From positions 1,054,001-1,118,000 of the forward strand of contig NZ_WRPP01000001.1 in assembly GCF_009760405.1 (NCBI RefSeq): a stretch of DNA of 64,000 nt, in the 5' to 3' direction. The notes below the pieces were generated by a model that was given only the letters and a program-made list of their open reading frames with translations, did not search any database and had not been told where the DNA came from. This stretch comes from Nocardia terrae (GTDB lineage: Bacteria > Actinomycetota > Actinomycetes > Mycobacteriales > Mycobacteriaceae). Made by a program: the position numbers and the translations under genes. Positions 18,413 to 27,632 of this stretch are shown piece after piece (positions within the stretch are counted from its first letter, which is position 1; each line of letters starts with the position of its first letter).

Positions 18413-19624
18413 TCAGTGCTTCACCGGAATGACCGCGTAGCCGTTGTCCGGTCCCGTGACGAGCAGGCCCCAGGAAGCCGGGTCGATTCCGGTGTCGACG
18501 GCACCCAAATTCATGGTGAGAGTGGGCTTTTCGCCCGCGGCCGTCGGACCGGGACCGGCGACGACGGTGCGCTTGCCGTCCTTCGTGTCATAGGCGATGA
18601 GCCACGCCTTGTAGCTCGAGTCCGCGCGCTCGCCCACGAGCGTAAAGACCGCGTTGCCGCTGCTCGCCATGAGCGGCTGGCTCTCTTCCTTCGGGTCGAG
18701 CGTGACGGTCCACCGGGTCGTGCCGTCGGGTTCCTGCAGCCGCATGTTCTTGTTGTCGGCCATGACATAACTGTCCAGGGTCAGCGCCGACCCGTCGGCC
18801 AGTTGGATGCGAAGTTCCTTGTCGGAGGATGGTTTCCGGCTGCTGAGTGATTTCCCGGTCCCCATGTCGATGGTCTCGAGCTTGCCGTCGATCTCTACGG
18901 TGCCGATGCGACCCGGCCCGCGCAGGAAGCTGCCCTTCTCCGGAACTTCGCGATGCCAGGCGGTCGCGCCGGTGGTGCGATCGAGTCCGCCGACGACGAA
19001 GCGTCCATTCGGCGCGGCACACCGGAACGTGTCGACGTCCGGGGGTACGGCCAGGCTCGGGACATCCAAATCGAACAGGGCTGGAAGGTCTTTCGACAAT
19101 GGCGTGGCGCAACCCACGGTGCCGGGATCGACGCTCCACCGCTTCGCGCCGGTGCGGGGGTCGTTGTGCACGAACTGTCCCGTGGAATCGTCCGATTCGA
19201 ACCACTCCTCGGCGGGCGTGCTCCACAGCTGCTGACCGGTGCCCGTGTCATAGGCGGTCAGTCCCGGCGCGTCTTTTGCCCCCACCACCAGCACGTGGCC
19301 GGAGTCCACAACCTGGATCTTGTTCTTGTCAGGCGTCGTGGGTGACGAGATATGCCAAAGCTTCTGTCCGGTATGGATATCCACCCCGGTGATGTCCTGA
19401 CCTGCGACCGTGTACACGCCATTGGTCATGACCCCGAAACTGTCGTTCGCGTCGAGGGTGAGGGCCTTCACCGCGCCCAGGTCCAGATCGGGAACGACGG
19501 GTTTGGCGGAATCCGTGGACGAGTCGTGGGAACCGCACGCCGCGGAACCGGCCAGTACGGCCACCGTGACTGCGGCTCGGAGCGTGCGCTGCGGAAGACG
19601 TTCGCGGAGAGTCGAGGTCGGCAC
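18413..19624 (-). CDS. Probable lipoprotein with PQQ-like beta-propeller
   Basis: The 403-residue protein has a basic N-terminus, a hydrophobic segment and a cysteine in VLAGSAAC (residue 30), suggesting an exported lipoprotein; the lipobox is not ideal because position -3 is Ser. The mature part has repeated strand motifs ending in Gly-x-x-x-Trp (TGQKLWHIS, TGQQLWSTP, TGAKRWSVD, TGATAWHRE, DGTTRWTVT), the pattern of a PQQ-like propeller. The stop is 8 bases from the convergent trmD stop. It is divergent to tex. In M. tuberculosis a lipoprotein gene (lppW) also lies beside trmD, but of a different family. Confidence 0.8.
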   Translation of the reverse strand: MPTSTLRERLPQRTLRAAVTVAVLAGSAACGSHDSSTDSAKPVVPDLDLGAVKALTLDANDSFGVMTNGVYTVAGQDITGVDIHTGQKLWHISSPTTPDKNKIQVVDSGHVLVVGAKDAPGLTAYDTGTGQQLWSTPAEEWFESDDSTGQFVHNDPRTGAKRWSVDPGTVGCATPLSKDLPALFDLDVPSLAVPPDVDTFRCAAPNGRFVVGGLDRTTGATAWHREVPEKGSFLRGPGRIGTVEIDGKLETIDMGTGKSLSSRKPSSDKELRIQLADGSALTLDSYVMADNKNMRLQEPDGTTRWTVTLDPKEESQPLMASSGNAVFTLVGERADSSYKAWLIAYDTKDGKRTVVAGPGPTAAGEKPTLTMNLGAVDTGIDPASWGLLVTGPDNGYAVIPVKH

Positions 19625-19744
19625 CAGGCGATCTTGCCATCGGCAGGTGAGGAGGTTGACCCGGCGCGCCGTGATCCGGACAGAGACCGAATCGTGTGTG
19701 GGTGTTGCACGGGACGTCGGGGTGCGCCGGTAGTGTCTGCGGGC

Positions 19745-22147
19745 GTGACGACAGCCTCCGAAACCGTCAGCGCAGCATCCACCAGTGCCGAGAGCACCGT
19801 TCGCCTCGCCAGTGTCGGCAGGCGTATCGCCGATGAGCTGGGGGTGCGCGAGGATCAGGTGCGTGCCGCCGTCGAACTGATCGACGGTGGATCGACCGTG
19901 CCGTTCATCGCCCGCTACCGCAAGGAAGTCACCGGCGGGCTCGACGACGCCCAGCTACGCACCCTCGACGAGCGCCTGCACTACCTGCGCGAACTCGACG
20001 AGCGCCGGGGCTCGATCATCGAATCCATCCGTGGCCAGGGCAAATTGGACGAAGCGCTGCACGCGCAGATCATGCTCGCCGACACCAAGGCCCGCCTCGA
20101 GGACATCTACCTGCCCTTCAAGCCCAAGCGGCGCACCAAGGCGCAGATCGCGCGCGAGGCCGGGCACGAGCCGGTGGCCGACGCGCTGCTGAACGACCCC
20201 ACCACCGATCCCGCCCAGTACGACGCCGAACAGCTCGACGGCGCGCGGGCGATTCTGGTGGAGCGTTTCGCCGAGGACGCCGACCTGCTCGGTGAACTGC
20301 GCGAGCTCATGTGGGAGCGCGGGCAGATCAGCTCCACCGTGCGCCCCGGCAAGGAGGAGGCGGGCGCGAAGTTTGCCGACTACTTCGAATTCTCCGAGCC
20401 CTTCTCGAAGCTGCCCTCGCACCGCATCCTGGCGCTGCTGCGCGGCGAGAAGGAAGAGGTGCTCAACCTGCACCTCGAATCCGACACCGAGGAGCTCGAG
20501 GACGGGCAGCGCTCGATCTACGAGGGCCGCATCGCCATCAAGTTCGGCATCGCCGAGCAGGGCCGCGCCGCCGACTCGTGGCTGCTGGACACCGTGCGCT
20601 GGGCATGGCGGACCAAGCTGCAGGTGAGCCTGGGCATCGACACCCGAATGCGGTTGCGCCAGTCCGCCGAACGCGACGCCGTGGACGTTTTCGCCGCCAA
20701 CCTGCGCGACCTGCTGCTGGCCGCGCCCGCCGGTACCCGCGCCACCATGGGCCTGGACCCGGGCTACCGCACCGGCGTGAAGGTGGCCGTCGTCGACGCC
20801 ACCGGCAAGGTGCTGGCCACCGAGGTCATCTACCCGCACAAGCCGCAGGGCCAGACCGAGAAGTCCCTGGCCGTGCTGGGCGCGCTGGTCGCCCGTTTCA
20901 ATGTCGAGCTCATCGCCATCGGCAACGGCACCGCCTCCCGCGAGACCGACGCCCTTGCCGCCGAACTGATCTCGCGCATCCCCGAAAACAAGCCCACCAA
21001 GATCGTGGTCTCCGAGGCGGGCGCGTCGGTGTACTCGGCCTCGGCCTACGCCTCGGCCGAACTGCCCGACATGGACGTGTCACTGCGCGGCGCGGTCTCC
21101 ATCGCCCGCCGCCTGCAGGACCCGCTCGCCGAGCTGGTGAAGATCGACCCGAAGTCGATCGGCGTCGGCCAGTACCAGCACGACGTGTCCGAGACCCTGC
21201 TGGCCCGCTCGCTGGGCGCGGTCGTCGAGGACGCGGTGAACGCCGTCGGCGTCGACGTCAACATCGCCTCGGTCCCGCTGCTGTCGCGGGTCTCGGGCAT
21301 CTCCAACTCGATCGCGGAAAGCATTGTGGCCCACCGCGACGCCAACGGCCCGTTCCGCAGCCGCGCCGGCCTCAAGGACGTTCCGCGCCTGGGCCCCAAG
21401 GCCTTCGAACAGTGCGCGGGCTTCCTGCGCATCCGCGAGGGCGACGACCCGCTCGACACCTCCGGCGTCCACCCCGAGGCCTACCCGGTGGTCCGCCGCA
21501 TCCTCGATGCCAGTGGCAAGGACATCAAGGAGATCATCGGCAACACCTCCGCCCTGCGCGCCCTGCGCCCCGCGGACTTCACTGATGAGCAATTCGGTGT
21601 CCCCACCGTCACCGACATCATCGCCGAACTCGAGAAGCCCGGCCGCGACCCGCGCCCCGAGTTCAAGACCGCCGAATTCGCCGCGGGCATCGAGAAGGTC
21701 GCGGACCTGAAGCCCGGCATGGTCCTCGAGGGCGTCGTCACCAATGTGGCCGCCTTCGGCGCCTTCGTCGACGTCGGCGTCCACCAGGACGGCCTGGTCC
21801 ACGTCTCGGCCCTGTCCCACAACTTCGTCAAGGACCCGCGCGAGGTCGTGAAGTCCGGCGACGTGGTCAAGGTGAAGGTCCTCGAGGTCGACGTCCAGCG
21901 CCAGCGCATCGGCCTGTCCCTGCGCCTCGACGACGAACCCGGCAAGCCCAAGCAGGACCGCGGCGACCGCGGACCCCGCAACAACCAGGGCGGCGGCCAG
22001 CGCGGCGGCGGCAACCGCGACAACCGCCAGGGCGGCCAGCGTCAGGGCGGCCAGGGCGGCGGCAACCGCGGCAACGACCGCCGCAACCAGCCCGCCCCCA
22101 GCGGCTCCATGGCGGACGCCCTCCGTCGCGCGGGTTTCGGCAAGTAA
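19745..22147 (+). CDS. tex: Transcription accessory protein Tex
   Basis: Tex is a nucleic-acid-binding protein related to eukaryotic Spt6, linked to transcription fidelity and stress. The 800-residue product shows the N-terminal Tex helical region (STVPFIARYRKEVTGGLDD), the YqgF-like RNase H fold (MGLDPGYRTGVKVAVVD), helix-hairpin-helix repeats (LKDVPRLGPKAFEQCAGFLR) and an S1 domain (GAFVDVGVHQDGLVHVSAL). The C-terminus is an unusual Gly/Arg/Gln/Asn-rich stretch of about 60 residues ending SMADALRRAGFGK. The GTG start is chosen by family alignment; the frame is open upstream. Confidence 0.95.
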   Translation: MTTASETVSAASTSAESTVRLASVGRRIADELGVREDQVRAAVELIDGGSTVPFIARYRKEVTGGLDDAQLRTLDERLHYLRELDERRGSIIESIRGQGKLDEALHAQIMLADTKARLEDIYLPFKPKRRTKAQIAREAGHEPVADALLNDPTTDPAQYDAEQLDGARAILVERFAEDADLLGELRELMWERGQISSTVRPGKEEAGAKFADYFEFSEPFSKLPSHRILALLRGEKEEVLNLHLESDTEELEDGQRSIYEGRIAIKFGIAEQGRAADSWLLDTVRWAWRTKLQVSLGIDTRMRLRQSAERDAVDVFAANLRDLLLAAPAGTRATMGLDPGYRTGVKVAVVDATGKVLATEVIYPHKPQGQTEKSLAVLGALVARFNVELIAIGNGTASRETDALAAELISRIPENKPTKIVVSEAGASVYSASAYASAELPDMDVSLRGAVSIARRLQDPLAELVKIDPKSIGVGQYQHDVSETLLARSLGAVVEDAVNAVGVDVNIASVPLLSRVSGISNSIAESIVAHRDANGPFRSRAGLKDVPRLGPKAFEQCAGFLRIREGDDPLDTSGVHPEAYPVVRRILDASGKDIKEIIGNTSALRALRPADFTDEQFGVPTVTDIIAELEKPGRDPRPEFKTAEFAAGIEKVADLKPGMVLEGVVTNVAAFGAFVDVGVHQDGLVHVSALSHNFVKDPREVVKSGDVVKVKVLEVDVQRQRIGLSLRLDDEPGKPKQDRGDRGPRNNQGGGQRGGGNRDNRQGGQRQGGQGGGNRGNDRRNQPAPSGSMADALRRAGFGK

Positions 22148-22161
22148 GAACGCACCGACGA

Positions 22162-22189
22162 GCGGCCCCCGGGACATCCCGGGGGCCGC
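22162..22189 (+). terminator. tex terminator hairpin
   Basis: A perfect 12-bp GC-only stem (GCGGCCCCCGGG at 22162-22173 with 22178-22189) has an ACAT loop, 14 bases after the tex stop. In the remaining 272 bases to the convergent methyltransferase gene I see no gene. Confidence 0.85.
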
Positions 22190-22461
22190 GTCGTCTCGGT
22201 GGCGGAAGCGCCGACGCGAGCTCTCGGCTGGCTGGGCATCCGAGGATGAGCCGGAGGCGCGGGTGCGGCCGCGCTCCCGAGGATCGGGGGAGACCCTGGC
22301 CCGGGACCTGTGGTGGCCGCGCGAAATCCCAGGAGGCCGTACGGTTTCGAATATGTCGGCGGCGGAAGGGCCGCGTCGCACCGGTTCTCATCGGATTCGG
22401 CGGCGACAAGCCCGCCGAGCGCGCGGACTACGGCTCCGCACGCCGCATCGAATACGCCGGA

Positions 22462-23610
22462 TCAGTCCGGAGCGAGCCGCCAGAGCGAGGTGATCTCGCC
22501 GACGCGTGCGGCATGGAGCGGATCGTTCGGGTCGTGCGCGCGCGGGTGCCGGGGCCGGGTGTCGAGACGGTCCAGGACCCGCAGCCCCGCCGAGCCGAAC
22601 AGGGCCGGAACCTGGCCGGGTGCGCGGAGTCCCAGGCGTTCGGCGAGGTCGGACAGGACGAGCCAGCCTTCGCCATCGGCGGTGAGGTGCTTGGCCATTC
22701 GGTCCAGCACCGCACGCAGGACCCGGCTACCCGGGTCGTAGACCGCATGGTCCAGCGGTGACCTCGGTTTCGCGGGCAGCCAGGGCGGATTGCACACCAC
22801 GAGGGGCGCACGCCCCGGCGGATAGAGGTCGGTGCGCCTCAACTCGACGCGGTCGCCGTAGCCGAGCCGATCCAGATTTTCTCGGGCACAGGCCAGCGCT
22901 CGCGGGTCGTCGTCGGTCGCGACGATCGACTCCATCCCGCGCTGTGCCAGTACAGCGGCCAGCACCCCGGAACCGGTTCCGATATCGAACGCCAGCCGGG
23001 TCGAGGGCAGCGGCGCGCGGGCGACCAGATCGACATACTCATCGCGCACCGGGGCGAACACACCGTAGTGCGGATGGATGCGCGCCCCCAGCGCCCGCAC
23101 CGCCACACCCTTTCGCCGCCATTCGTATGCGCTTGTCACGCCGCGCAATTCGCGCAACGACACCACGGCGGGACCGGACGCCTCGCCGTAGGCGTGCCGA
23201 CAAGCGCGCCGCACATCGGGGGCTCGTCGCAGCGGGACCGAGAGATCAGCGTCCAAGGGCACGAGGACTCCGCCCAGAATCCGTGCCCGCCGCGTCTGTC
23301 GTCGGCGATACGCATGGAAGTCGGTGGCCGATCCGCGAACCGACCGTTCGATTCTCCGATCGAGTGCGTTCAGCAGTTGATTCGCGCCGTGGAAATCGCC
23401 CCGCCACAGCAGGGCGGTGCCGGCGGCCGCCGACCGCAGCGCGGCATCAGCGTTCAACCGGTCGTCCACGACGAGAACGTCGGTCGGTGGCGGTGTGCCA
23501 TTGGCGGATAGCCATGAGGCACTGTGCGTTTCGTGATTCTCGACCCACCGCACGGCGGGTTCGACGGAACAGGCGGCCGGATTCGACCGCACCGGAAGGG
23601 ATTCGAGCAT
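22462..23610 (-). CDS. Class I SAM-dependent methyltransferase (PrmC/RlmG-like)
   Basis: The 382-residue protein has a variable N-terminal domain and a C-terminal Rossmann methyltransferase: motif I DIGTGSGVLAAVLA (about 230), DDDPRALACARENL, and the catalytic NPPW loop (VVCNPPWLP). The NPPW loop indicates N-methylation of an amide or base amino group, as in PrmC (release factor Gln) or RlmG-type rRNA enzymes; the target is not decided by sequence alone. It is convergent with tex and has a 248-base leader region containing a hairpin. Confidence 0.85.
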   Translation of the reverse strand: MLESLPVRSNPAACSVEPAVRWVENHETHSASWLSANGTPPPTDVLVVDDRLNADAALRSAAAGTALLWRGDFHGANQLLNALDRRIERSVRGSATDFHAYRRRQTRRARILGGVLVPLDADLSVPLRRAPDVRRACRHAYGEASGPAVVSLRELRGVTSAYEWRRKGVAVRALGARIHPHYGVFAPVRDEYVDLVARAPLPSTRLAFDIGTGSGVLAAVLAQRGMESIVATDDDPRALACARENLDRLGYGDRVELRRTDLYPPGRAPLVVCNPPWLPAKPRSPLDHAVYDPGSRVLRAVLDRMAKHLTADGEGWLVLSDLAERLGLRAPGQVPALFGSAGLRVLDRLDTRPRHPRAHDPNDPLHAARVGEITSLWRLAPD

Positions 23611-23653
23611 GACGTTCGCTCCTTTATGGGCCCGTCAACGCGCACGCCGGTGA

Positions 23654-23684
23654 CGCGGATGCCGTGAGGTGAGGGGCATCCGCG
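23654..23684. other. 10-bp inverted repeat in the methyltransferase leader
   Basis: CGCGGATGCC (23654-23663) and GGCATCCGCG (23675-23684) flank an 11-base loop, 44 bases upstream of the methyltransferase start. It may be the terminator of the upstream VOC gene on the minus strand (no T-run) or a leader hairpin. The rest of the gap 23611-23858 shows no gene. Confidence 0.55.
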
Positions 23685-23858
23685 AGCGTGGCCGGGCACG
23701 ACGAGACTGTGGTTCGGAAACGGTCGCGCGAAAGCGACCGGAACTACGGCAGTCTCGGTGTCAGTGTGGAACGGCTGCGTGAAGCGGGGTCGTCACCAAC
23801 CCAACGTATCGCTTACCCACCGTCGCGGGCAAAGCGCGGCGATCAGGGTCCGGGGTGC

Positions 23859-24230
23859 TCAGATCGGGAGGCTGGAGCCGACGCGGTGGAGGGTGCCGTC
23901 GGGGTCGACGTAGGCGAATTCGCGCAGGCCGTATTCGGTGTCGACCGGTGGGACGAGCCGGCCCGGCAGGTCCGCGCCCAGCCACTCGGCGTACAGCGCG
24001 TCGGCATCGGAGACGTAGAGATAGACGGCCGAGGCGGTGCGTTTCGGGTCGTGGTCGGGCCACTCCGTCAGGTGCAGGGCGACGCCGCCGCGATCGGCGA
24101 AGCCGTAGCGGGCCTGGCCTTCGTAGGCGTAGGCGGTGAACCCGAGACGGCGGTAGCGGTCCAGGGCGGCGTCGAGGTCCAGGACCGGGATCACCGGGGC
24201 GACGCGTTCGAATTCGATCTCGTCCGACAC
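23859..24230 (-). CDS. VOC-superfamily (glyoxalase/bleomycin-resistance-like) protein
   Basis: The 123-residue protein has the two beta-alpha-beta-beta-beta halves of the vicinal oxygen chelate fold: ERVAPVIPVLDLDAALDRYRRLGF at the start, GGVALHLTEWPD, YLYVSDADALYAEW, and a REFAYVDPDGTLHRVG end. This layout matches the bleomycin-resistance/glyoxalase branch, often a drug-binding or small-molecule-binding dimer; metal-dependent activity cannot be assumed. It shares direction with the Mop-like gene upstream but is separated by a strong terminator. Confidence 0.85.
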   Translation of the reverse strand: MSDEIEFERVAPVIPVLDLDAALDRYRRLGFTAYAYEGQARYGFADRGGVALHLTEWPDHDPKRTASAVYLYVSDADALYAEWLGADLPGRLVPPVDTEYGLREFAYVDPDGTLHRVGSSLPI

Positions 24231-24308
24231 GGTGTTCCCTTCCTCGGCGGCGGTTCGCGGCCGAGACTACCGCCCTCCACCGACACCCGTTCGCGTCACG
24301 ACCGGGTG

Positions 24309-24358
24309 AAAAACGAAGCGGCCGAGCTGAACCCCGACGGGTCGCCGCGGCCGCTTCG
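24309..24358 (-). terminator. Intrinsic terminator after the Mop-like gene
   Basis: On the minus strand a perfect 10-bp stem (24349-24358 with 24314-24323) is followed directly by TTTTT. The 25-base loop has internal pairing. It begins 10 bases after the stop of the Mop-like gene and is the clearest U-run terminator in the window. Confidence 0.9.
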
Positions 24359-24367
24359 GATGAGGGG

Positions 24368-24577
24368 CTATTCGACGCCGAGGGAGACCTCGGTCGACTT
24401 GATCAGGACCTTCACCCGCTTGCCGTCGGCCAAGCCGAGGTCTTCGGCGGCGTCGCGGGTGATGGAGGAGGTGATCTCTTCACCGCCGTTGAGGCGGACG
24501 CGTACTACCGCCATCGCCTCGCCGTGGGTGACCTTGGTGACGGTTCCATCGAGTTGGTTGCGTGTACTGAGCTTCAT
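24368..24577 (-). CDS. Molybdopterin/molybdate-binding (Mop/TOBE) protein
   Basis: The 69-residue product starts MKLSTRNQLDGTVTKVTHGE, the classic Mop-domain opening, and continues with VVRVRLNGGEEITSSITRDAAEDLGL and KVLIKSTEVSLGVE. Mop proteins bind molybdate as multimers and act in molybdenum storage or homeostasis; the fold is also the TOBE domain of ModC/ModE. It is monocistronic, with its own intrinsic terminator. No other molybdenum gene is seen in the window. ATG 24577 is chosen for the family start. Confidence 0.9.
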   Translation of the reverse strand: MKLSTRNQLDGTVTKVTHGEAMAVVRVRLNGGEEITSSITRDAAEDLGLADGKRVKVLIKSTEVSLGVE

Positions 24578-24735
24578 GAGGCTGAGCCTAGTCACTTCGG
24601 GAAGGGCCGATCGCGTTGGCTGTGAGGTTGCTACATCACCGTGCCTGCGATTGTGATCTACCCGTGCCCGTCCCGGGCGCGGGTAGCGTGGCTGTGGTTG
24701 GTGTTCGCGCGAGGGTTCCGGGAGACGACGCGGTG

Positions 24736-25671
24736 ATGCATGTGCATCGGTGGTGGGAAGATGTCGTGGTGGCGCACGGCCGATTGCCGCTGGCATGCCT
24801 GCTGCTCGGATTCATCGTGGGGTTTCTGCTGATTCGAATCAGCGTGCGGCTCATACGCAAACAGGTCCGCTGGTGGCCGGGCAACGTGCGGGCCGGCGAC
24901 GTCCACATCCACCACATGGTGTTCGGCGTCATCCTCGTGCTCGGCTCCGGGATGGGACTGGTGGCGCTGTATCAGAGCCCGGTCGGCGTGATCAGCGCGG
25001 TGTCCGCGGTCTTCGGGGTGGGTGCTGCGCTGGTGCTCGACGAGTTCGCGCTCATCTACTACCTGCGCGACGTCTATTGGGAGGAGCAGGGCCGCACCTC
25101 GGTGGACGCGGTGTTCGTGGCCATCGCGGTGACGGGGCTGCTGCTGCTCGGATTCCATCCGCTGTGGCTGCTCGACGTCGGCAATGTGCGCGACTTCCGG
25201 TCGGATCCGAATGTGCCGGAACGGTTGTTCACCGTCGCCTTCGCGCTGGCGAACCTGCTGCTGGCGGCCGTCGTGATCGCCAAGGGCAAGATTTGGACCG
25301 GACTGTTCGGCATGTTCTTCCCGCCGCTGCTGGTCATCGGGGCGCTGCGGTTGAGCCGCCCGGGCGCACCGTGGGCGCGCTGGCGCTACGCCTCGGGCTC
25401 GGGCCTGATGCGCCGGGCCATGCGGCGCGAGCGTCGCTACCGCCGTCCGGTGATCCGGGCGAAGATCTTCGTGCAGGACCTGCTGGCGGGCAAGCCCGAC
25501 GCCGCCCACGTGCTGCGCGCCGCCGAGGAGGAGCTGGCCCGGACCGTGGTCCCGGCCCCGCCCGCGCCGCCCTCGGCCCACCTGCACCTCATGCCCCGGC
25601 ACAGGGTGGCCGATCGTTCCCCGGAAGCCGAGTCCGCGGAGCGACCCACGGAACCTATCGATAGCCAATAG
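24736..25671 (+). CDS. Six-segment integral membrane protein
   Basis: The 311-residue protein has about six membrane segments (near residues 17-33, 57-78, 83-105, 120-140, 155-175 and 180-200) and a long basic cytosolic tail from about 215. A conserved-looking GDVHIHHMVFG and an acidic LDEFALIYYL segment within the membrane region could be metal or substrate contacts. I do not recognise a characterised family. The ATG at 24736 is preferred; the frame is open upstream, but that part is not membrane-like. It is divergent from the Mop-like gene and upstream of the 2-keto acid decarboxylase by 36 bases. Confidence 0.8.
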   Translation: MHVHRWWEDVVVAHGRLPLACLLLGFIVGFLLIRISVRLIRKQVRWWPGNVRAGDVHIHHMVFGVILVLGSGMGLVALYQSPVGVISAVSAVFGVGAALVLDEFALIYYLRDVYWEEQGRTSVDAVFVAIAVTGLLLLGFHPLWLLDVGNVRDFRSDPNVPERLFTVAFALANLLLAAVVIAKGKIWTGLFGMFFPPLLVIGALRLSRPGAPWARWRYASGSGLMRRAMRRERRYRRPVIRAKIFVQDLLAGKPDAAHVLRAAEEELARTVVPAPPAPPSAHLHLMPRHRVADRSPEAESAERPTEPIDSQ

Positions 25672-25707
25672 GTTGCTGACTGTCCGTCGGCGTGCCAGTG
25701 TTGACCC

Positions 25708-27390
25708 ATGGGCTACGTTGTCGGCGACTACCTGCTCGATCGGCTCCAACAGCTCGGCGTCACCGAGATCTTCGGCGTCCCGGGCGATTTCAACCTCCAG
25801 TTCCTCGACCACGTCATCGCGCACCCCGACATCCGCTGGATCGGAAGCGCCAACGAGCTCAACGCGGGCTACGCCGCCGACGGCTACGCCCGCCTGCGCG
25901 GCATCGGCGCGGTCGTCACCACCTACGGCGTGGGCGAGCTGAGCGCGGTCAACGCCATCGCCGGCAGCTACGCCGAGCACGTGCCGGTGGTGCACATCGT
26001 GGGCGTCCCGGCCAAGGACATCCAGGCCCATCACCGCGTCATCCACCACACCCTCGGCGACGGCGACTTCCACCATTTCCGCCGCATCGCCGCCGAAGTC
26101 ACCTGCGCCCAGGCCGATCTCGGCGCGGCCGACGCGTGCCAGGAGATCGACCGGGTGCTGAACTCGGTGCGCGTGCACCGGCGGCCCGGGTATCTGATGC
26201 TCGCCACCGATACCGCGCGGATCGAGGTCTCGCCGCCCGCCACACCGCTGGCCCCGCCCGCCGACTTCTCCAGCGCGGGCGCGCGGGCGGCCTTCGCCCG
26301 AGCCGCCCGTGCGTTCCTCGGCGGCCGTCGGGTGACCGTGCTGGCCGACATCTTCGTCGACCGGGTCGGCGCGACCGGCCGCTTGCGCACCCTGGTCGGC
26401 CCCACCTCGGCGCAACCGCACGGACTGCCGCACGCCACCCTGGCGTGGGGCAAGACCGTCGTCGACGAATCCGCGCCGAATTTCCTCGGCGTCTACACCG
26501 GCGCGGCCTCCCCGCCGCACGTCCGCACTGCCGTCGAGGACGCCGAACGCCTGGTGACGATCGGTGTCCAGTACACCGACAGCATCACCGCGGGCTTCAG
26601 CCAGAGCATCGATCCGCGCCGGACCATCGACATCGGTCCCGAGCGCAGTGTCATCGGGGGAGTCGACGCCTTCGCACCGCTGTCGCTGAGCGCCGCGCTG
26701 GACATCCTCACCGAGCTCACCCCCGAATTCGCCTCTCCCGCCACGTTTCCCGCCCACGCCGACACCGAGTTCGCCGAACCCCTCGCCGCCGATGCCCCGC
26801 TCACCCAGGCCGCCCTGTGGCCGCTGGTCGCCGAGGCCCTGGGCAACAACAACATCGTCGTGGCCGATCAGGGCTCGGCCTTCTTCGGCCTGGCCACCCT
26901 CCGCATGCCCACCGGCATCACCTTCCTGGGCCAGCCGCTGTGGGGTTCCATCGGATACGCGCTCCCGGCCGCGCTCGGTGCGGGCATCGCCTGCCCCGAT
27001 CGCCGCGCGGTGCTGGTCATCGGCGACGGCGCCGCCCAACTCTCGATCCAGGAACTCGGCACCTGGATCCGCGAACAGATGAACGGCGTGATCATCCTGG
27101 TCGACAACAACGGCTACGCCATCGAACGCGCCATCCACGGGCCCGACGCGCCCTACAACGACATCGCGCCCTGGCGCTGGGCCGAACTGCCCCACGCCTT
27201 CGGCGGCGACGCCGAATCGGTGCTGACCCTGCGCGCGACCACCGTCGGCGAACTGCGCGAATGTCTGAAAGCCGCAGCGGCGGAGCAGGATCGACTGATA
27301 TTCCTGCAAGTCGTCACCGGCACGACCGACTACCCGCCGCTGGTCTCGGATATCGCCTCCGCGCTGACCCGCGCGAACACGGGATCCTGA
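25708..27390 (+). CDS. kdc: Alpha-keto-acid decarboxylase (thiamine diphosphate dependent)
   Basis: The 560-residue enzyme belongs to the pyruvate/indolepyruvate decarboxylase family and equals the length of mycobacterial Kdc. It has the N-terminal pyrimidine-binding region with the catalytic Glu in GSANELNAGYAADGYAR, the paired His in AHHRVIHHTLGDG, and the diphosphate motif GDGAAQLS to VDNNGYAIE. Kdc decarboxylates branched-chain and aromatic 2-oxo acids to aldehydes, an Ehrlich-type route from amino acids. The close upstream membrane gene (36-base gap) may be cotranscribed. Exact substrate preference is not readable. Confidence 0.93.
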   Translation: MGYVVGDYLLDRLQQLGVTEIFGVPGDFNLQFLDHVIAHPDIRWIGSANELNAGYAADGYARLRGIGAVVTTYGVGELSAVNAIAGSYAEHVPVVHIVGVPAKDIQAHHRVIHHTLGDGDFHHFRRIAAEVTCAQADLGAADACQEIDRVLNSVRVHRRPGYLMLATDTARIEVSPPATPLAPPADFSSAGARAAFARAARAFLGGRRVTVLADIFVDRVGATGRLRTLVGPTSAQPHGLPHATLAWGKTVVDESAPNFLGVYTGAASPPHVRTAVEDAERLVTIGVQYTDSITAGFSQSIDPRRTIDIGPERSVIGGVDAFAPLSLSAALDILTELTPEFASPATFPAHADTEFAEPLAADAPLTQAALWPLVAEALGNNNIVVADQGSAFFGLATLRMPTGITFLGQPLWGSIGYALPAALGAGIACPDRRAVLVIGDGAAQLSIQELGTWIREQMNGVIILVDNNGYAIERAIHGPDAPYNDIAPWRWAELPHAFGGDAESVLTLRATTVGELRECLKAAAAEQDRLIFLQVVTGTTDYPPLVSDIASALTRANTGS

Positions 27391-27429
27391 CCGGAGCGAT
27401 TGCGCCACGCCCGGGCCGAGATTCGCATC

Positions 27430-27585
27430 ATGGACACCGCGAGCGGCGTCCTGGATCCCGCCGACACCGCGGATGCCCGGGTGCGGGATTTCCGGGCCGA
27501 CTGCGTCGCCGAACTGCGCGCCGCCATCGGGATCGTCGACGAGAAGGTGTTCGTCGAGCTCAGCCCCCTCGACGGCGACGGATGA
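27430..27585 (+). CDS. Possible short hypothetical protein
   Basis: A 51-codon frame begins at an ATG 40 bases after the kdc stop (a TTG at 27400 would add ten residues). The product is acidic and helical-looking (VRDFRADCVAELRAAIGIVDEK) with no motif I recognise. Third-position GC is high, but that also happens by chance here, and no strong ribosome site is present. It may be a gene remnant. Confidence 0.3.
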   Translation: MDTASGVLDPADTADARVRDFRADCVAELRAAIGIVDEKVFVELSPLDGDG

Positions 27586-27619
27586 CGCCGCCTACCCCGA
27601 TTCGCGGCCGGATCCGGCC

Positions 27620-27632
27620 GTCTGGCACAATG
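27620..27632 (+). promoter_or_regulatory. Putative rplS promoter -10 region
   Basis: GTCTGGCACAATG, 128 bases before rplS, matches the element before rpsP. It supports independent transcription of rplS from its own promoter. No clear -35 hexamer is seen. Confidence 0.5.

Noticed and set aside
24658..27408. A 916-codon open frame on the minus strand across the membrane protein and kdc
   Set aside because: No domain motifs; His/Gln/Arg-rich translation typical of antisense to high-GC genes. The opposite strand encodes a motif-complete decarboxylase.
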